Made by a program: the position numbers and the translations under genes. From positions 32,263,792 to 32,327,791 of the forward strand of contig NC_072892.1 in the NCBI RefSeq assembly GCF_027943255.1: a stretch of 64,000 bases of DNA, written 5' to 3'. Source of the DNA: Anastrepha obliqua. Its lineage: Eukaryota; Arthropoda; Insecta; Diptera; Tephritidae. This document shows positions 1-15,893 of the stretch, in pieces. Below the pieces are notes generated by a model. That model saw only the letters and a program-made list of their open reading frames with translations. It was not told the DNA's origin and did no database searches. The first letter of the stretch is position 1; every line of letters begins with the position of its first letter.

Positions 1-94
1 GATGCTAACACCAACCTCCCTCAAACACGGGTACTTATTGAACCGCCCTCGTACAATTTTTCGTATTATTTTTTATAACTTTCGTCTCTCTCAG

Positions 95-5901
<5,807 letters not shown>

Positions 5902-6192
5902 GCAACGTTTAACTTCTTACAACCGACACTGCTGTGACTGTAAATTTTGCATTTGTAGATTTTATACAAAATATTACATACGTATGTATGTGTGTATAAC
6001 TCCGTTTGTACATATGTAGATACAAATATATATATAGGTACTGCCCGGCTGTTCAGAAATGATGCGAACAAGCCAACAAAACCCTTTAAACATTAAGAAA
6101 AAGTGCAATGCAATAAAGCCACCATAACTTTGGAGGCTTTTCACTATGAACTCATGCAATTAACTTTGTGCAGTACTTACATAAATACATAG

Positions 6193-6198
6193 AATAAA
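6193..6198 (+). terminator. Candidate poly(A) signal of the ABC transporter
   Basis: AATAAA about 290 bases past the final stop at 5901. The stretch 5902-6330 between stop and the next transposon holds no other recognisable feature and is probably 3' UTR and short AT-rich spacer. Confidence 0.45.
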
Positions 6199-6333
6199 TT
6201 TTATAAATATATGGATATGTAATCTACCTATTTTGATTATGAAAATAATTTGTACTTAAATAAAACTTATACAAATACATAGTAGCGAATCTATATTAAA
6301 ATTTAAATTGTTTTTATACGCATGTACATATAT

Positions 6334-6900
6334 AGTACAGTGGTCACACAATTTATTCGTACACTCACAGTTTATAAACAGATACGCCTGATACTTAACT
6401 CAATTTACACAAAAAAAAAACAAAATTTGGATATATTCGTAAAAAAAAAACATATTTATTCAATATTTAAGGAACAAAAACTTCCAAAATCTTTTCTGAA
6501 ATTAGAGAAATTAAGGCATAATTTTATGCAAAAATATTATTCGTACATAGCCATATAAAGAATATTTTATTTAAAAAATAATAGAAAAATCGAGTATTCA
6601 GGACTTTTTTGGACCGCCTTTAGCTTTATATGATACTTCTTCGGTGCATACTTTTCACCAATATCTTGGTTTCATTAGCTGCAATTTGCTCCCACTCAAC
6701 ACTTAAATCTGCCTTTAATGACGCCTTTGATGTTAGTGCCTTCTGAATCCTTTAGCATCCAGTCCAAGTCTATGCAAATTACTCTTCAATATGTTCTAAT
6801 ACAGATGTTTGTCCATTTATCAACAATAAAAACCATTTGCGCAACTATGCACCCCCAAACCACGTCGCACACTGGGGATTTTTGTACAGAGATGCGGAAA
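6334..6900 (-). mobile_element. Tc1-like transposase remnant
   Basis: On the minus strand, 6890-6560 gives broken pieces of a Tc1-type transposase: VVWGCIVA, LKADLSVEWEQIAANETKILV and SMHRR (the C-terminal region preceding the final helix). A TIR-like start CAGTGGTCACACAATTTATT sits at about 6339 followed by a second, related block. Frameshifts and stops throughout. The other terminus was not found. Confidence 0.6.
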
Positions 6901-7689
6901 AAAGTATACATCCCAAAAAATATTTACATTTTTACTACTAACGAAGTTGTATATATTTGTGTATGAAAAGAACATGTCTAAAAACTATTTTTTAAAAAAA
7001 TTAAAAAAAAAATTTTTTTTTAATTCATAAATTTTAATTTTTTTTTTTTTATTAATATAAGCCAGCAAATATTTACGTACAGGATACATGTAAGTTCATA
7101 ATTCTGAATTACCCTCAAAATGTCAAAACAAAATTAAAAGTGTTTCGTTATCATTATGCACACACTAGAAAGCTTTTAGTTATTATCATTGCCAAAAAAT
7201 AATCAGTGGCGCCTGGTGGCACCTGCAATTGATTAAAACTGAAAGAGACGTTATTAAGCAACACGTTGATACTAGTTTCTGACCGTAGGTAAATGTAGCT
7301 CAACTTGCAGATCCAAGAATATGAAGGAATATGATTTTTTTTTTTTTCGTAAAATTAATTATAAATAGATAATCAAATGCTTTACAGCCTTTGTTCTTCC
7401 GTCAAAAATATATAAAAATATCGTACCCTAAATGAAAAATAAAAAATTGGAAGTCGGCTCAAGCAAAAAGAAAAAAAACCACCTTGGGCTTTGAAGTTTT
7501 TTCTTAGTCAGTTCAATACTATAAAAAAATTATACTTTTGACATATCTATAAAAAAAAACTGTAAGTCGGAGTTTAGTAATTCTTTTTGATTTTATTGTT
7601 GGTTCTATTCTGGAATTTAGAAATACCATTAAACATTGCGTAGGTGGTATGTTGCAAATTTGACTTTTTTCCGCAAAATCCCCAGTGTG
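6901..7689. other. AT-rich spacer, nothing recognised
   Basis: Long A and T runs (around 7000-7050 and 7330-7350) and no reading frame resembling a known protein. Possibly eroded transposon sequence, but I cannot support any specific identity. Confidence 0.4.
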
Positions 7690-8644
7690 CGTCGCGTGAA
7701 ATGCTTCAAAAAGTGAAGAAGCGACTTCAGCGAAATCCCCCACGAAGTACCAATCAAATGGCAAAATAACTGAAAATATCTGACCGTAGCATCCGCCGCA
7801 CGCTGAAAAATGATCTCAAAGTCAAGCCATACAGGATCCAAAAGGCGCATAGCCTCACACCAAAGCAGCAACAAGTCAGACTTGAGAGAGCGAAGGAGTT
7901 ACTTCGCTTGGCCGAAAGCGATCAATTTCTGAAAATTTTGTTTTCTGGCGAGTAAATTTTTCAAATTGAACAATTCGTAAACTCCCAAAACGATAGGAAT
8001 GATTCGACCGCCCCTTCATACGAGAATTTGAGTCATCGATTGGCCACCAAGAGGCAGCACCCGCCACAAGTAATGCTTTGGGTCGCTGTAACTGCATATG
8101 GGCGCTCTCCAATCGTTTTCATTGAGCCTGGCGTCAAGATATATGCGAAATATTATCGCGAAAGTATTCTGGAGGTTGCTATGAAGCCGTGGACAGACAA
8201 ACATTTCAGTGGCAGACCATGGACGTTTTAACAGGACTCGGCACCGTCTCACAAAACCTCGAGTTAACCAAGAATAGCTAAAAAACAACGTTCGGATTTC
8301 ATAGCGTCCACACAATGACTCTCAAATTCAGCAGATGCGAGTCCAATGGATTATTCTCTTTGGACCATTTTTGGAGAACTAAGAGATTCACCAATCTCGA
8401 GGCACTGATGAAAGCCATTGTCCGCGAGTAGGCCAAAATACCTGCATTCGGGCAGCTTGCGACTCGTTTCTGGACCGTCTTAAGATCATAGTCAAGGCAA
8501 AAGGTGGTCATATCGAGCAAAAGTAAATTGATTCTTAATTTTGTATTATTCTCACACATTTTTTACTCTGAATTGAATAAAAGTTATTTTCCAAATTAAA
8601 TTTATGGTATTTTTAATTGGTTACACTTCGAGTGCCGGACCCTG
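7690..8644 (+). mobile_element. IS630/Tc1-like transposon, 5'-truncated copy (family of 39056)
   Basis: Shares long stretches with 39056-40185: QVRLERAKELLRLAE, LATKRQHPP, IFIEPGVK and the terminal block ACACTTCGAGTGCCGGACCC. Stops and frameshifts break the transposase (TAA after the SGE tract near 7952). The right end reads GGACCCTG followed by TA at 8645, the expected target dinucleotide. The N-terminal DNA-binding region and left TIR are missing. Confidence 0.8.
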
Positions 8645-8802
8645 TATATGAAGGTTTCAGCTTGTTTGGGAAGTGCTGCACCCCCTTTTCCAATATCTAC
8701 CACTTTTCATTATAAGACAGGTATTAGCAAGGCGAATTTATTATTGACGTGATAACGTCTTATAATTCGATTTAACAGGCTGCACGCACGAAAAAATGTG
8801 TC

Positions 8803-8966
8803 GTTACCTTGCTGATTAGTGTTACCTTGCTCTTTAGTGTTACCTTGCTCATATGTAGTTACCTTGCTCATTAGTGTTACCTTGCTCTTTAGTGTTACCT
8901 TGCTCTTTAGTGTTACCTTGCTCATTAGTGTTACCTTGCTCATTTGTCGTTACCTTGCTCATTGCA
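8803..8966 (+). repeat. Minisatellite, nine ~18 bp units (GTTACCTTGCTCATTAGT)
   Basis: Nine tandem units beginning GTTACCTTGCT, each followed by a variable 6-8 base end (CATTAGT, CTTTAGT, CATATGTA, CATTTGTC). The matching position of the right arm (about 14453-14490, complement) has only two units. Length variation between arms of tandem repeats is a foldback-element trait. Confidence 0.9.
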
Positions 8967-9293
8967 TTGCATGAACTGCAAGCGAAAGCGCGGAACGAAC
9001 GACAAAGCAAACAAAGCAAACGAACGGCAACGTTCGACATCTTGCTCTCTCCTACTTAAGTGAGCGTATATATGTATGTATATGCGCATATGTACATATA
9101 TAAATTCACGTATTTGTATTTGCATATGCCTTCTTATTGATTATTATTAATTTGATTCACTTGAAGAATTTAAAATAAAACCAAGTTTGTTAATAATACC
9201 TGTTGTTTTAATGTTATAATTATTAATTTTTTTATTATATATGAAGGAAAAAATGTATGGTAATATTTACCATATACCTTATAAGATATGTTG

Positions 9294-9544
9294 TCTATAC
9301 TAATATTATAAAGAGGAAAACTTTGTTTGTTTGTAATGAATAGGCTCCAAACTACTGGACCGATTTTAAAAATTCTTTCACCATTCGAAAGCTACATCAT
9401 CCACGAGTAACATGGATTATATTTTATTTTGGAAATAGGCTCGAGATATAGGTCAAAACGTGGACCCGGGTAACCTTTGGTTGTGTATGTACAATATGGG
9501 TATCAAATGAAAGCTGTTGATAAGTGCTTTAATACGGGGTAATT
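9294..9544 (+). mobile_element. Fragment resembling an insect Helitron-like terminus
   Basis: Starts TCTATACTAATATTATAAAG and continues through AACTACTGGACCGATTTT and CACCATTCGAAAGCTACAT, a sequence I remember as widespread at ends of insect rolling-circle elements. That identification is from memory only. It is found in the left arm and not the right one, so it is a separate insertion or the start of a larger element cut by the neighbouring array. Confidence 0.4.
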
Positions 9545-9546
9545 TG

Positions 9547-9800
9547 TTGTGTTATGTTATGTTATGTTATGTTATGTTATGTTATGTTATGTTATGTTAT
9601 GTTATGTTATGTTATGTTATGTTATGTTATGTTATGTTATGTTATGTTATGTTATGTTATGTTATGTTATGTTATGTTATGTTATGTTATGTTATGTTAT
9701 GTTATGTTATGTTATGTTATGTTATGTTATGTTGTGTTGTGTTATGTTGTGTTATGTTATGTTATGTTATGTTACGTTATGTTAAAGTATATTATGTTAT
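9547..9800 (+). repeat. Pentanucleotide array (GTTAT)n
   Basis: About 50 near-perfect copies of a 5-base unit; variants (GTTGT, GTTAC, AAGTA) are confined to the right-hand end after 9730. Because 5 is not a multiple of 3 it opens long LCYVM-type reading frames in all three plus frames; these are not genes. Confidence 0.97.
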
Positions 9801-10112
9801 GTAAATGTTAACTCATTCTCTATATCCATACAAAATATCTATCAAACAAATAAAATTAAAATTTTCTTTTGAAAAATGCAACCATTCAATCAGTATTTTC
9901 TTATGACGTTATCACGTTAAACTATCGTCAGTAAACCGACTTTACAGACAACCTCTTTTTTTATGTTTAATAAATCCACCTTGGGTATTAGCAATTTGTG
10001 TAACTGTATCAAATTTCACCATCTTAGTTTTTTTGTTTCGGAGAAAGGCGATTGGGAAATTTCAAACCTACTACTTTTCACAAATTCCACCATGTCTACG
10101 ATTTACAAAGCT

Positions 10113-11224
10113 AGGATGATAGATTTACAAGGTTTGCTTGATAGGTATGGTGAAAAAAAAATTGTGAGGGCAACTTTGGCTGGCACGTCATTTGGGAGAG
10201 GCGAATGAAATGAATACAAAATACATAACAAAAAGTGTGAAGTGTGGTTAGTTGAATACCAAACAAAAACCAAACTGGGTAGCAAATTGTGATAAATTGT
10301 GTGTTTTAAATTAAATTTAGGAATAAATAAAAAAACAGCATAATTCGCGCTCCATTTTGCTGCTATATTTGAGTTACTTGCATGAGCTAAATATACTAAA
10401 TGTGAGTATGTTACTACTGGCCCTGAGATTGTCTGTATCAAGAATGGCCGAGCCAAGATTACCTTAAAGTAAAGATTGGTTGTCTGCGGTTTTTAAGCTA
10501 TCACAATTTAAAACCGCGCACTTCATTTAGATAAAAAAATCAATTCTAATTCAACAAAAACTCATTTTAAATAACGCATAATAAAATTACGCATATTCGC
10601 GCATTTGTATTCATCGTATTCGTAAACAAACCGTTGCAGTGGCATAAGCATTGGTTGTGTTGATTTTTTTTTTCATTATCACTAACGCAATCTGAATTTT
10701 TCCGTAAACAAACCGCTGCCTTTGATCCGGTTACGTCAGCCAATCAGCTGATTCTTTCAAATTTGCTTAGGGCCGGTTAACGGTCTGTTATTGGCCACAC
10801 CTTCTGAGTTTTTTTCACCATGGGTTCCGTCAGCCAATCAGCTGAAAGCAAATTCCCCATCAAAAAAATGTAAGCGCTTCGAAGCAGCAAAAGATGTGAA
10901 TGGTAAGTGTGGTTAAAATGATCGCGTTTAATTTTACTTACGTTAATTGTAATCAACTTCTAATTTTAGATACAAAATGTGTTTTTCTAAACTTTTTTTA
11001 CATCAGCGATCATGGTGAAAAGATTTTTAGAGGTAGGTATGCTACCTAGATGACCGTTATTCAGCTCTAAGCGAATTTGACAGATATATCGACGTCATTG
11101 GATTTGTGTATCACTAAGCTAAAGCTAAATTTTGTGAAACACAAAACGCATGACGTAGAATCCAAAGTTCCCTGAAAACTTTTTTTCACCATACCTAACG
11201 AGCAAACCTGGTAACTATCATCCT
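10113..11224. mobile_element. Non-autonomous DNA element with ~85 bp inverted ends
   Basis: The left end (10113-10200: AGGATGATAGATTTACAAGG, TAGGTATGGTGAAAAAAA, GGGCAACTTTGGCTGGCACG) is matched by the complement of 11140-11224. The interior contains several CAGCCAATCAGCTG-type motifs (near 10737 and 10832) and no coding frame. Diverged relatives of its ends are seen at 38060-38692 and 49436-49756. Superfamily unknown. It lies in the loop of the giant inverted repeat. Confidence 0.7.
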
Positions 11225-11639
11225 TGATCAGCGGTACTTTTGCTTCCTCCGAAATTCATGTATTTTGTTTTTGCAATTTGGTGGTTTAGATATCAACGTT
11301 TCAATGATAATTTAAACAAAAAAAAACAAGATAACAACAAAGGTGCGGGGCACTTTAACATTCAAATCACCAAATCCTAAGAAAAAGGAACGAAAATCAG
11401 CCGTTATACCAGATTGAATCGTCTTGAATAAAAATAAAACAAATATAAAAGGATTAACTTTGAGATTTGCTTTTAAAATTAGAGATTATTTCAAAGAAAA
11501 CAATATTTTTGATTTAAAATGTATTTTATTACTATTTTTTCCATAGAAATTGCTAGCATCCTTACAATTTGTTTTGCTCTATAGTTAAAATTAAAGGCAA
11601 AGGCATAATCGACATTTAAAAACCAGATTTATAAATAAA

Positions 11640-12514
11640 GGGTGGTTAAGTTTCAAGGGCCGATGTTGAATGTGAACCACACCTAAACATCAAGTTTTTT
11701 TCTGCATTTCATTTGACATTTTTCAATTTTAGATTAACTCAATTTGAACCATGGAAAGATACACAATCGAGCAATGCGTTAAAGTTGTTCAGGCTTATTA
11801 TGAAATCGGGCATTCAAATCAAAATGCAAATCGCGCACTTCGTGATTTCAATGATGAGGCACATTTTCACCTCAGTGGATTCGTCAATAAGCAGAATTGC
11901 CGCATTTAGGCGAATGATAATCCAAGAGTGATTGCCGAAAAACCAATGCACCCACAAAGAGTGACTGTTTGGTGCGGTTTATGGGCCGGCGGCATCATTT
12001 GGCCGTATTTTTTCCAAAATGAGGCCGGTCATTCAGTTACTGTGAATAGGGTTCGCTATCGTGAGATGATAATTAACTTTTTATTGACCGAATTGGAAGA
12101 TATGGATGTGGACGATATGTGGTTTCAACAGGACGGTGCCACTTGCCACACAGCTAACGAAACAATGGCTCTCTTGCGCGGAAAATTTGATGGCCGAATA
12201 ATCTCACATCGCGGCGATGTCAATTGGCCACCAAGATCATGTGATTTGACACCGTTGGACTTCTTTCTTGAGGGTTCTTTGAAAGAAAAGGTATACGTTG
12301 ATAAGACAGCAACAATTCAAGAGCTAAAGAATGATATAATTCGGCACATTAACGGGATAGAACCTCAATTATGCCTCAGCGTAATCGAAAATTTGAGCCA
12401 TCGGATGAAGGTTTGCCACCGAGGCTGCGGCGGCCATTTGGCCGATATTTTATTCCATACGTAATTGAACCATATCAGTAGTATCATGATAAAGAGAAAT
12501 TACAATAATTTTCT
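11640..12514 (+). mobile_element. Mariner-superfamily element, internally deleted
   Basis: Starts at a GGGTGGTTAAGTTTCAAGGG terminal block. The transposase begins at 11751 (MERYTIEQCVKVVQAYYEIG, an N-terminal helix-turn-helix), then jumps after RALRDF straight to NDEAHFHL, losing the middle third. An in-frame TAG follows (about 11908). From 11928 the catalytic part is open: VTVWCGLWAGGI, DMWFQQDGATCH, NWPPRSCDLTPLDFF, and ends HLADILFHT at 12464. The right terminal repeat is absent: the sequence meets the right arm of the inverted repeat at about 12515. Confidence 0.85.
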
Positions 12515-12669
12515 AAAAAAAGAGGTTGTCTGTAAAGTCGGTTTACTGACGATAGTTTAACGTGACAACGTCATAAGAAAATATTGATGGAATGGTTGCA
12601 ATTTTCAAAACAAAATTTTAATTTTATTTGTTTGATAGATATTTTGTGTGGATATAGAGGAGCAGGTAT

Positions 12670-12900
12670 ATGGAATTGCAATGGAATAGGTCAAGTTACA
12701 TTTACACAAACGTGAAAAATGACGAAACATTTATCAAATTCATGAAAGATATCTTCAATTTCGATTGTGCATCAGACGTTAATAAGTCAACAACACTAAG
12801 AGGCATCATCATCGATTTGACTTTCTCAAGACACATTACACTTGAAACACTCCCTTTCATTTCCTATTTTTCCTATCATCGTTTATTCTCAACAGAGAAA
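12670..12900 (+). pseudogene. Endonuclease (EEP)-like C-terminal fragment from a mobile element
   Basis: The frame reads FIKFMKDIFNF, STTLRGIIIDLTF and FISYFSYHR. The same order (LIDFLNTTFNL, STTRSKTTIDAVF, FVSYFSYHKP) is in the minus-strand fragment at 62145-62510, which also has GDFNVNF upstream. This matches the end of an exonuclease/endonuclease/phosphatase domain. I associate this version with helicase-plus-endonuclease proteins of Helentron-type elements, but that assignment is recalled, not proven. No intact protein. Confidence 0.5.
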
Positions 12901-13644
12901 TGGTTCATTACCATGCACACAGGAAGAAGGCATATGCAAATACAAGTATGTGAATTTATATACCTACATATGCGCATATACATACATATATATGCTCACT
13001 CAAGTAGGACAGAGCCAGATGTCGAACGTTGCCGAACGCTGGGGCCGATTGTGGTCTTTGTCGTTCGTTCCGCGCTCTCGCTTGCAGTTCAAGCACATTA
13101 GCTTACATTTGCTTGCGTACGGAATAGATTCGTATATTTGATATGTCCATATGATTTGTATGCATCTTTACATATAGATTTATTCTTTTTGAAAATTGCG
13201 CGAAATTGTATATGTATATGCATGTTTATATACATATGTATATTAGTATACAACATATCTTATAAGGTATGTGGTAAATATTACCATACATTTTTTCCTT
13301 CATATATAATAAAAAAATTAATAATAATAACATTAAAACAACAGGTATTATTAACAAACTTGGTTTTATTTTAAATTCTTCAAGTAAATCAAATTAATAA
13401 TAATCAATAAGAAGCCCAGCAAGAAGAGTGGCGGTCACGTTCCCTTCACGTAACCGCCACGCGTGGCCGTTAAACTGTTACTAACCACGCCCCTTTACAA
13501 TCACGTTGTTAAAAGCGTTGGGAAAATCGTGCCAAAAAATTTGTGTACGTGTGATTTTCTATCCTTTTCATACATATGGATTCGTTTGCCAGTGCCAGTT
13601 TCATATAAACGTAGCGACGAACAAAATAACTTTTAGGCGAGCGC

Positions 13645-13715
13645 CGACAGCACAGCGCGATAGCCCAGCGGCTAGCAATGTGGGCTTCCGATCCAAAATC
13701 CTTGGTTCGAATCAC
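13645..13715 (+). ncRNA. tRNA-like unit (pol III A- and B-box-like sequence)
   Basis: TAGCCCAGCGGCTAGC resembles an A box/D-arm and GGTTCGAATC a B box/T-arm at the expected distance, followed by an A/T run. No functional tRNA acceptor stem is evident, so this is read as the head of a tRNA-derived repeat rather than a working tRNA gene. A close copy lies on the minus strand at 63100-63170. Confidence 0.5.
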
Positions 13716-13744
13716 AAAAAAAAATTTTTTTTTATACATTTATT

Positions 13745-13945
13745 TTATTTTGTTTTATGATATGTTTATGAGGAGCTTTTTTTCATGGCAGAAATGCACT
13801 CGGTGTTTTGCCATTGCCTGCTGATGGGCGACCGCTATTAAAAAATGTTTTTATTAATTTTGCTTTCACCGAGATTCGAACTGACGTTTTCTCTGTGAAT
13901 TCTGAATAGTAGTCACGCACCAACCAACTCGGCTACGGCGTTTGT
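13745..13945 (-). repeat. tRNA-headed SINE, 5' part, minus strand
   Basis: On the minus strand the head reads CCGTAGCCGAGTTGG (A box) ... CAGTTCGAATCTCGG (B box), then a body with GCCATTGCCTG..., CAGAAATGCACTCGG-complement and ends at GAGGAGC-type sequence. The body continues in the same family at 30211-30426, where the 3' part is present. It faces the tRNA-like unit at 13645. Confidence 0.6.
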
Positions 13946-14538
13946 TTACTTTGACTGATTCAAAAATGAGGAAAAATATATGAATGAAATTTGCTTACTG
14001 CTTACACATTTGCCAAAGGTTGACAATTTGATTCTCGGCCTACTTTGATATCAAAAAGAGAGATATCTTTTTGACTTATGGCTTTGACAGCCACTTGCCG
14101 TTTTTTTTTGTTTTTTTTTCTATTGATGCAAAAATGAGAAAAAATATATGAATGAAGTTTGCTTACTGCTTACACCTTTTCCAAAGGGGACGGAGCATAA
14201 AAAAAAAAAGTCGATTTCCAAACAAATACGAGTGCATATGTGTTAGTAACATACAAAAAAGTGTAATTGTGTTAGAGTTTCGGTCACGCAGGTTTTGCTG
14301 GGAGGCATATGCAAATACAAATACGTGAATTTATATATGTACATATGCCCAAATACATACATATATACGCTCACTTAAGTAGGAGAGAGCAAGATGTCGA
14401 ACGTTGCCGTTCGTTTGCTTTGTTCGTTCCGCGCTTTCGCTGGCAGTTCATTCAAGGTAACGGCAATGAGCAAGGTAACGACACATTTTTTCGTGCGTGC
14501 AGCCGGCTAAATCGAATTCTAAGACGTTATCACGTCAA

Positions 14539-14960
14539 AAAACTAAAAAAAAATTGCTGATAGATATATTAAGTAAAATACGTACCTTTTTAATTATCAT
14601 AACCAGTTAGAAAATTGCTATAAGATCAGAGCGATTAAAAATTATTTTCGTATTGTTGCACTGTGTAATTAGCTTTCCCATTAGTAGCTATTTTTTAATT
14701 CTTGGGTTTACTTGACTTCTTTCCTCCAAAAATCTTAGACATCCATGTTGTAAAATGATTTAGGGTCAAACATAAATGTTACTTTGTAATCTCAATTTTG
14801 CACTCCTAGAGAAGCAATGGTTTTTGACAATTGTCACAAACTGTTATCAACAGTACGTGAACAGAAATTTTAAGGCTGAAGAAGTAAACAAAATCAGCTG
14901 TTGCATCTTTTTGGTTAACACTTTGAGGAACGTCTTTCATGCTCAATACATAATAATACT
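14539..14960. other. Intergenic region upstream of the rRNA methyltransferase gene
   Basis: AT-rich; the 420 bases before the ATG at 14961 must hold the promoter and 5' UTR, but I see no clear TATA or initiator that I would defend. Confidence 0.4.
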
Positions 14961-15772
14961 ATGTTATTTAAACGGTGTTTCTTTACGAAAACATGTCTAG
15001 CTAAGCAAATACCACGTAATCTTAAGGGTAAAAGTAAAAGTTCGCAAGAATGGCTGACTCGGCAACTAGCCGATCCTTACGTTGAGAAAGCAAGAATGAT
15101 GAATCTTCGTTGCCGAAGTGCATTCAAATTGTTGGAAATTGATGACAGATTTAAAATACTTAAACCGGGCGACACCGTGCTGGATTGTGGAGCGGCACCA
15201 GGCAGTTGGACGCAAGTAGCAGTGGACCGGACAAACGCCAATGGCGTCAAAGAAGGCCAAAAGAAAGGTGCAGTTTTTAGCCTAGATTTGCTGCACTTCC
15301 ACGCAGTGCCGGTAAGTGTTGACAGTAATTAACAATAACACGTACTTATAAATTAGTATATGTATGATTGCAGGGTGCTACTATATTTGGCGGCATGGAT
15401 TTTACAAGCACTACAGCACAACAACGCCTGCGAGATGCTCTAGAAGGGCGGCATGTGAATTGTGTACTTTCAGATATGGCACCAAACGCGACGGGAGTAC
15501 GAATGTTAGATCAAGAGAATATAATGAGTTTATGTTATGCGGTGCTGCGCTTTGCTTTGGCCATGTCTGCGTTAGGTGGCCATTTGGTGGTGAAACTGTG
15601 GGCAAATGGTGATGTACCAAAACTTGAAAAGGATATGGAACGATTTTACGAGCATGTCAAACGTGTTAAGCCCGTGTCCAGTCGTTCGGACTCTGCTGAA
15701 TTCTTCTTAGTGGCACGCCGATTTAGGGGACTGGAGAATGCGCTAGAGACGGCAGTTGACGAAAAAAGATGA
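14961..15772 (+). CDS. Mrm2: Mitochondrial rRNA 2'-O-methyltransferase, FtsJ/RrmJ family (MRM2-like)
   Basis: SAM-dependent 2'-O-ribose methyltransferase expected to modify the large mitochondrial rRNA. Two exons, 14961-15311 and 15374-15772, with a 62 bp GT..AG intron and in-phase junction VP/GATIF; 249 residues. The N-terminus is basic with few acids (MLFKRCFFTKTCLAKQ), fitting a mitochondrial import signal. FtsJ core: RCRSAFKLLEID (catalytic Lys), SAM loop DCGAAPGSWTQVA, LSDMAPN (catalytic Asp), GGHLVVKLW (catalytic Lys), DSAEFFLVARRF (catalytic Glu). All four residues of the K-D-K-E tetrad are present and length matches MRM2 rather than the larger nucleolar FtsJ proteins. Convergent with the carboxypeptidase gene 302 bases downstream. 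No damage seen. Confidence 0.93.
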
Positions 15773-15893
15773 TGCTCTAGAGGTGGATTAAGTATGATAA
15801 AAATATGAGGAAATTAAATGGTCTTCACAACAAAAAAATATTTCTATTAGAAATATTTCTATTAGAAATATTTCTATTCTTACCATTTTTTAG

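Larger units (their letters stand above)
8744..9957 (+). repeat. Left arm of giant foldback-like inverted repeat
   Basis: Reading inward from TTGACGTGATAACGTC at 8744 the arm holds a unique leader with GCACGCACGAAAAAATGTG, a minisatellite (8803-8966), a GCGAAAGCGCGGAACGAACG block, a TATGTA-rich tract, GGCATATGCAAATAC-type sequence near 9120 (on the minus strand), and further AT-rich sequence to 9293. Each of these recurs in reverse order and complement in 12518-14538. The innermost block 9812-9957 pairs with 12518-12660. A Helitron-like piece and a pentanucleotide array (9294-9800) interrupt this arm only. Confidence 0.85.
13415..14302. mobile_element. 888 bp insertion with CCCAGCA...TGCTGGG ends, carrying convergent tRNA-like units
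   Basis: The empty site can be read from the left arm: there the sequence GAAGGCATATGC (complement of 9121-9135) is continuous, whereas the right arm has GAAG at 13411-13414, then CCCAGCA..., and ...TGCTGGG at 14296-14302 followed by AGGCATATGC. So the insert is 13415-14302 with 7-base inverted ends and an apparent AG duplication. Inside are palindromic blocks (13432-13475), a plus-strand tRNA-like unit (about 13645-13715), a minus-strand SINE head (13745-13945), and a direct duplication around TTTGCTTACTGCTTACAC (13990 and 14158). Most of it recurs inverted at 62618-63215. Confidence 0.75.
12518..14538 (-). repeat. Right arm of giant foldback-like inverted repeat
   Basis: Complement of the left arm: 12518-12660 matches 9957-9812, about 13235-13412 matches 9310-9130, 14303-14450 matches 9125-8970, and 14475-14538 matches 8810-8744, ending GACGTTATCACGTCAA. 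It is longer than the left arm because it carries an endonuclease fragment (12670-12900), an extra direct copy of the TATGTA/GAACG block (12915-13100) and the 888 bp insertion at 13415-14302. Confidence 0.85.

Noticed and set aside
8803..8966. CRISPR-like array
   Set aside because: Units are contiguous without spacers and the DNA is eukaryotic; it is a minisatellite.
8710..9059. Frames with EQGNTKEQGNT / LPCSLVLPCSLV repeats
   Set aside because: Translations of the 18 bp minisatellite in both strands.
9517..9811. Three overlapping 78-95 codon frames of LCYVM repeats
   Set aside because: They arise because a 5-base repeat is open in all three frames; no gene.
13645..13715. Functional tRNA gene
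   Set aside because: Boxes resemble pol III promoters, but I could not pair a proper acceptor stem and the unit is duplicated as part of a mobile repeat.
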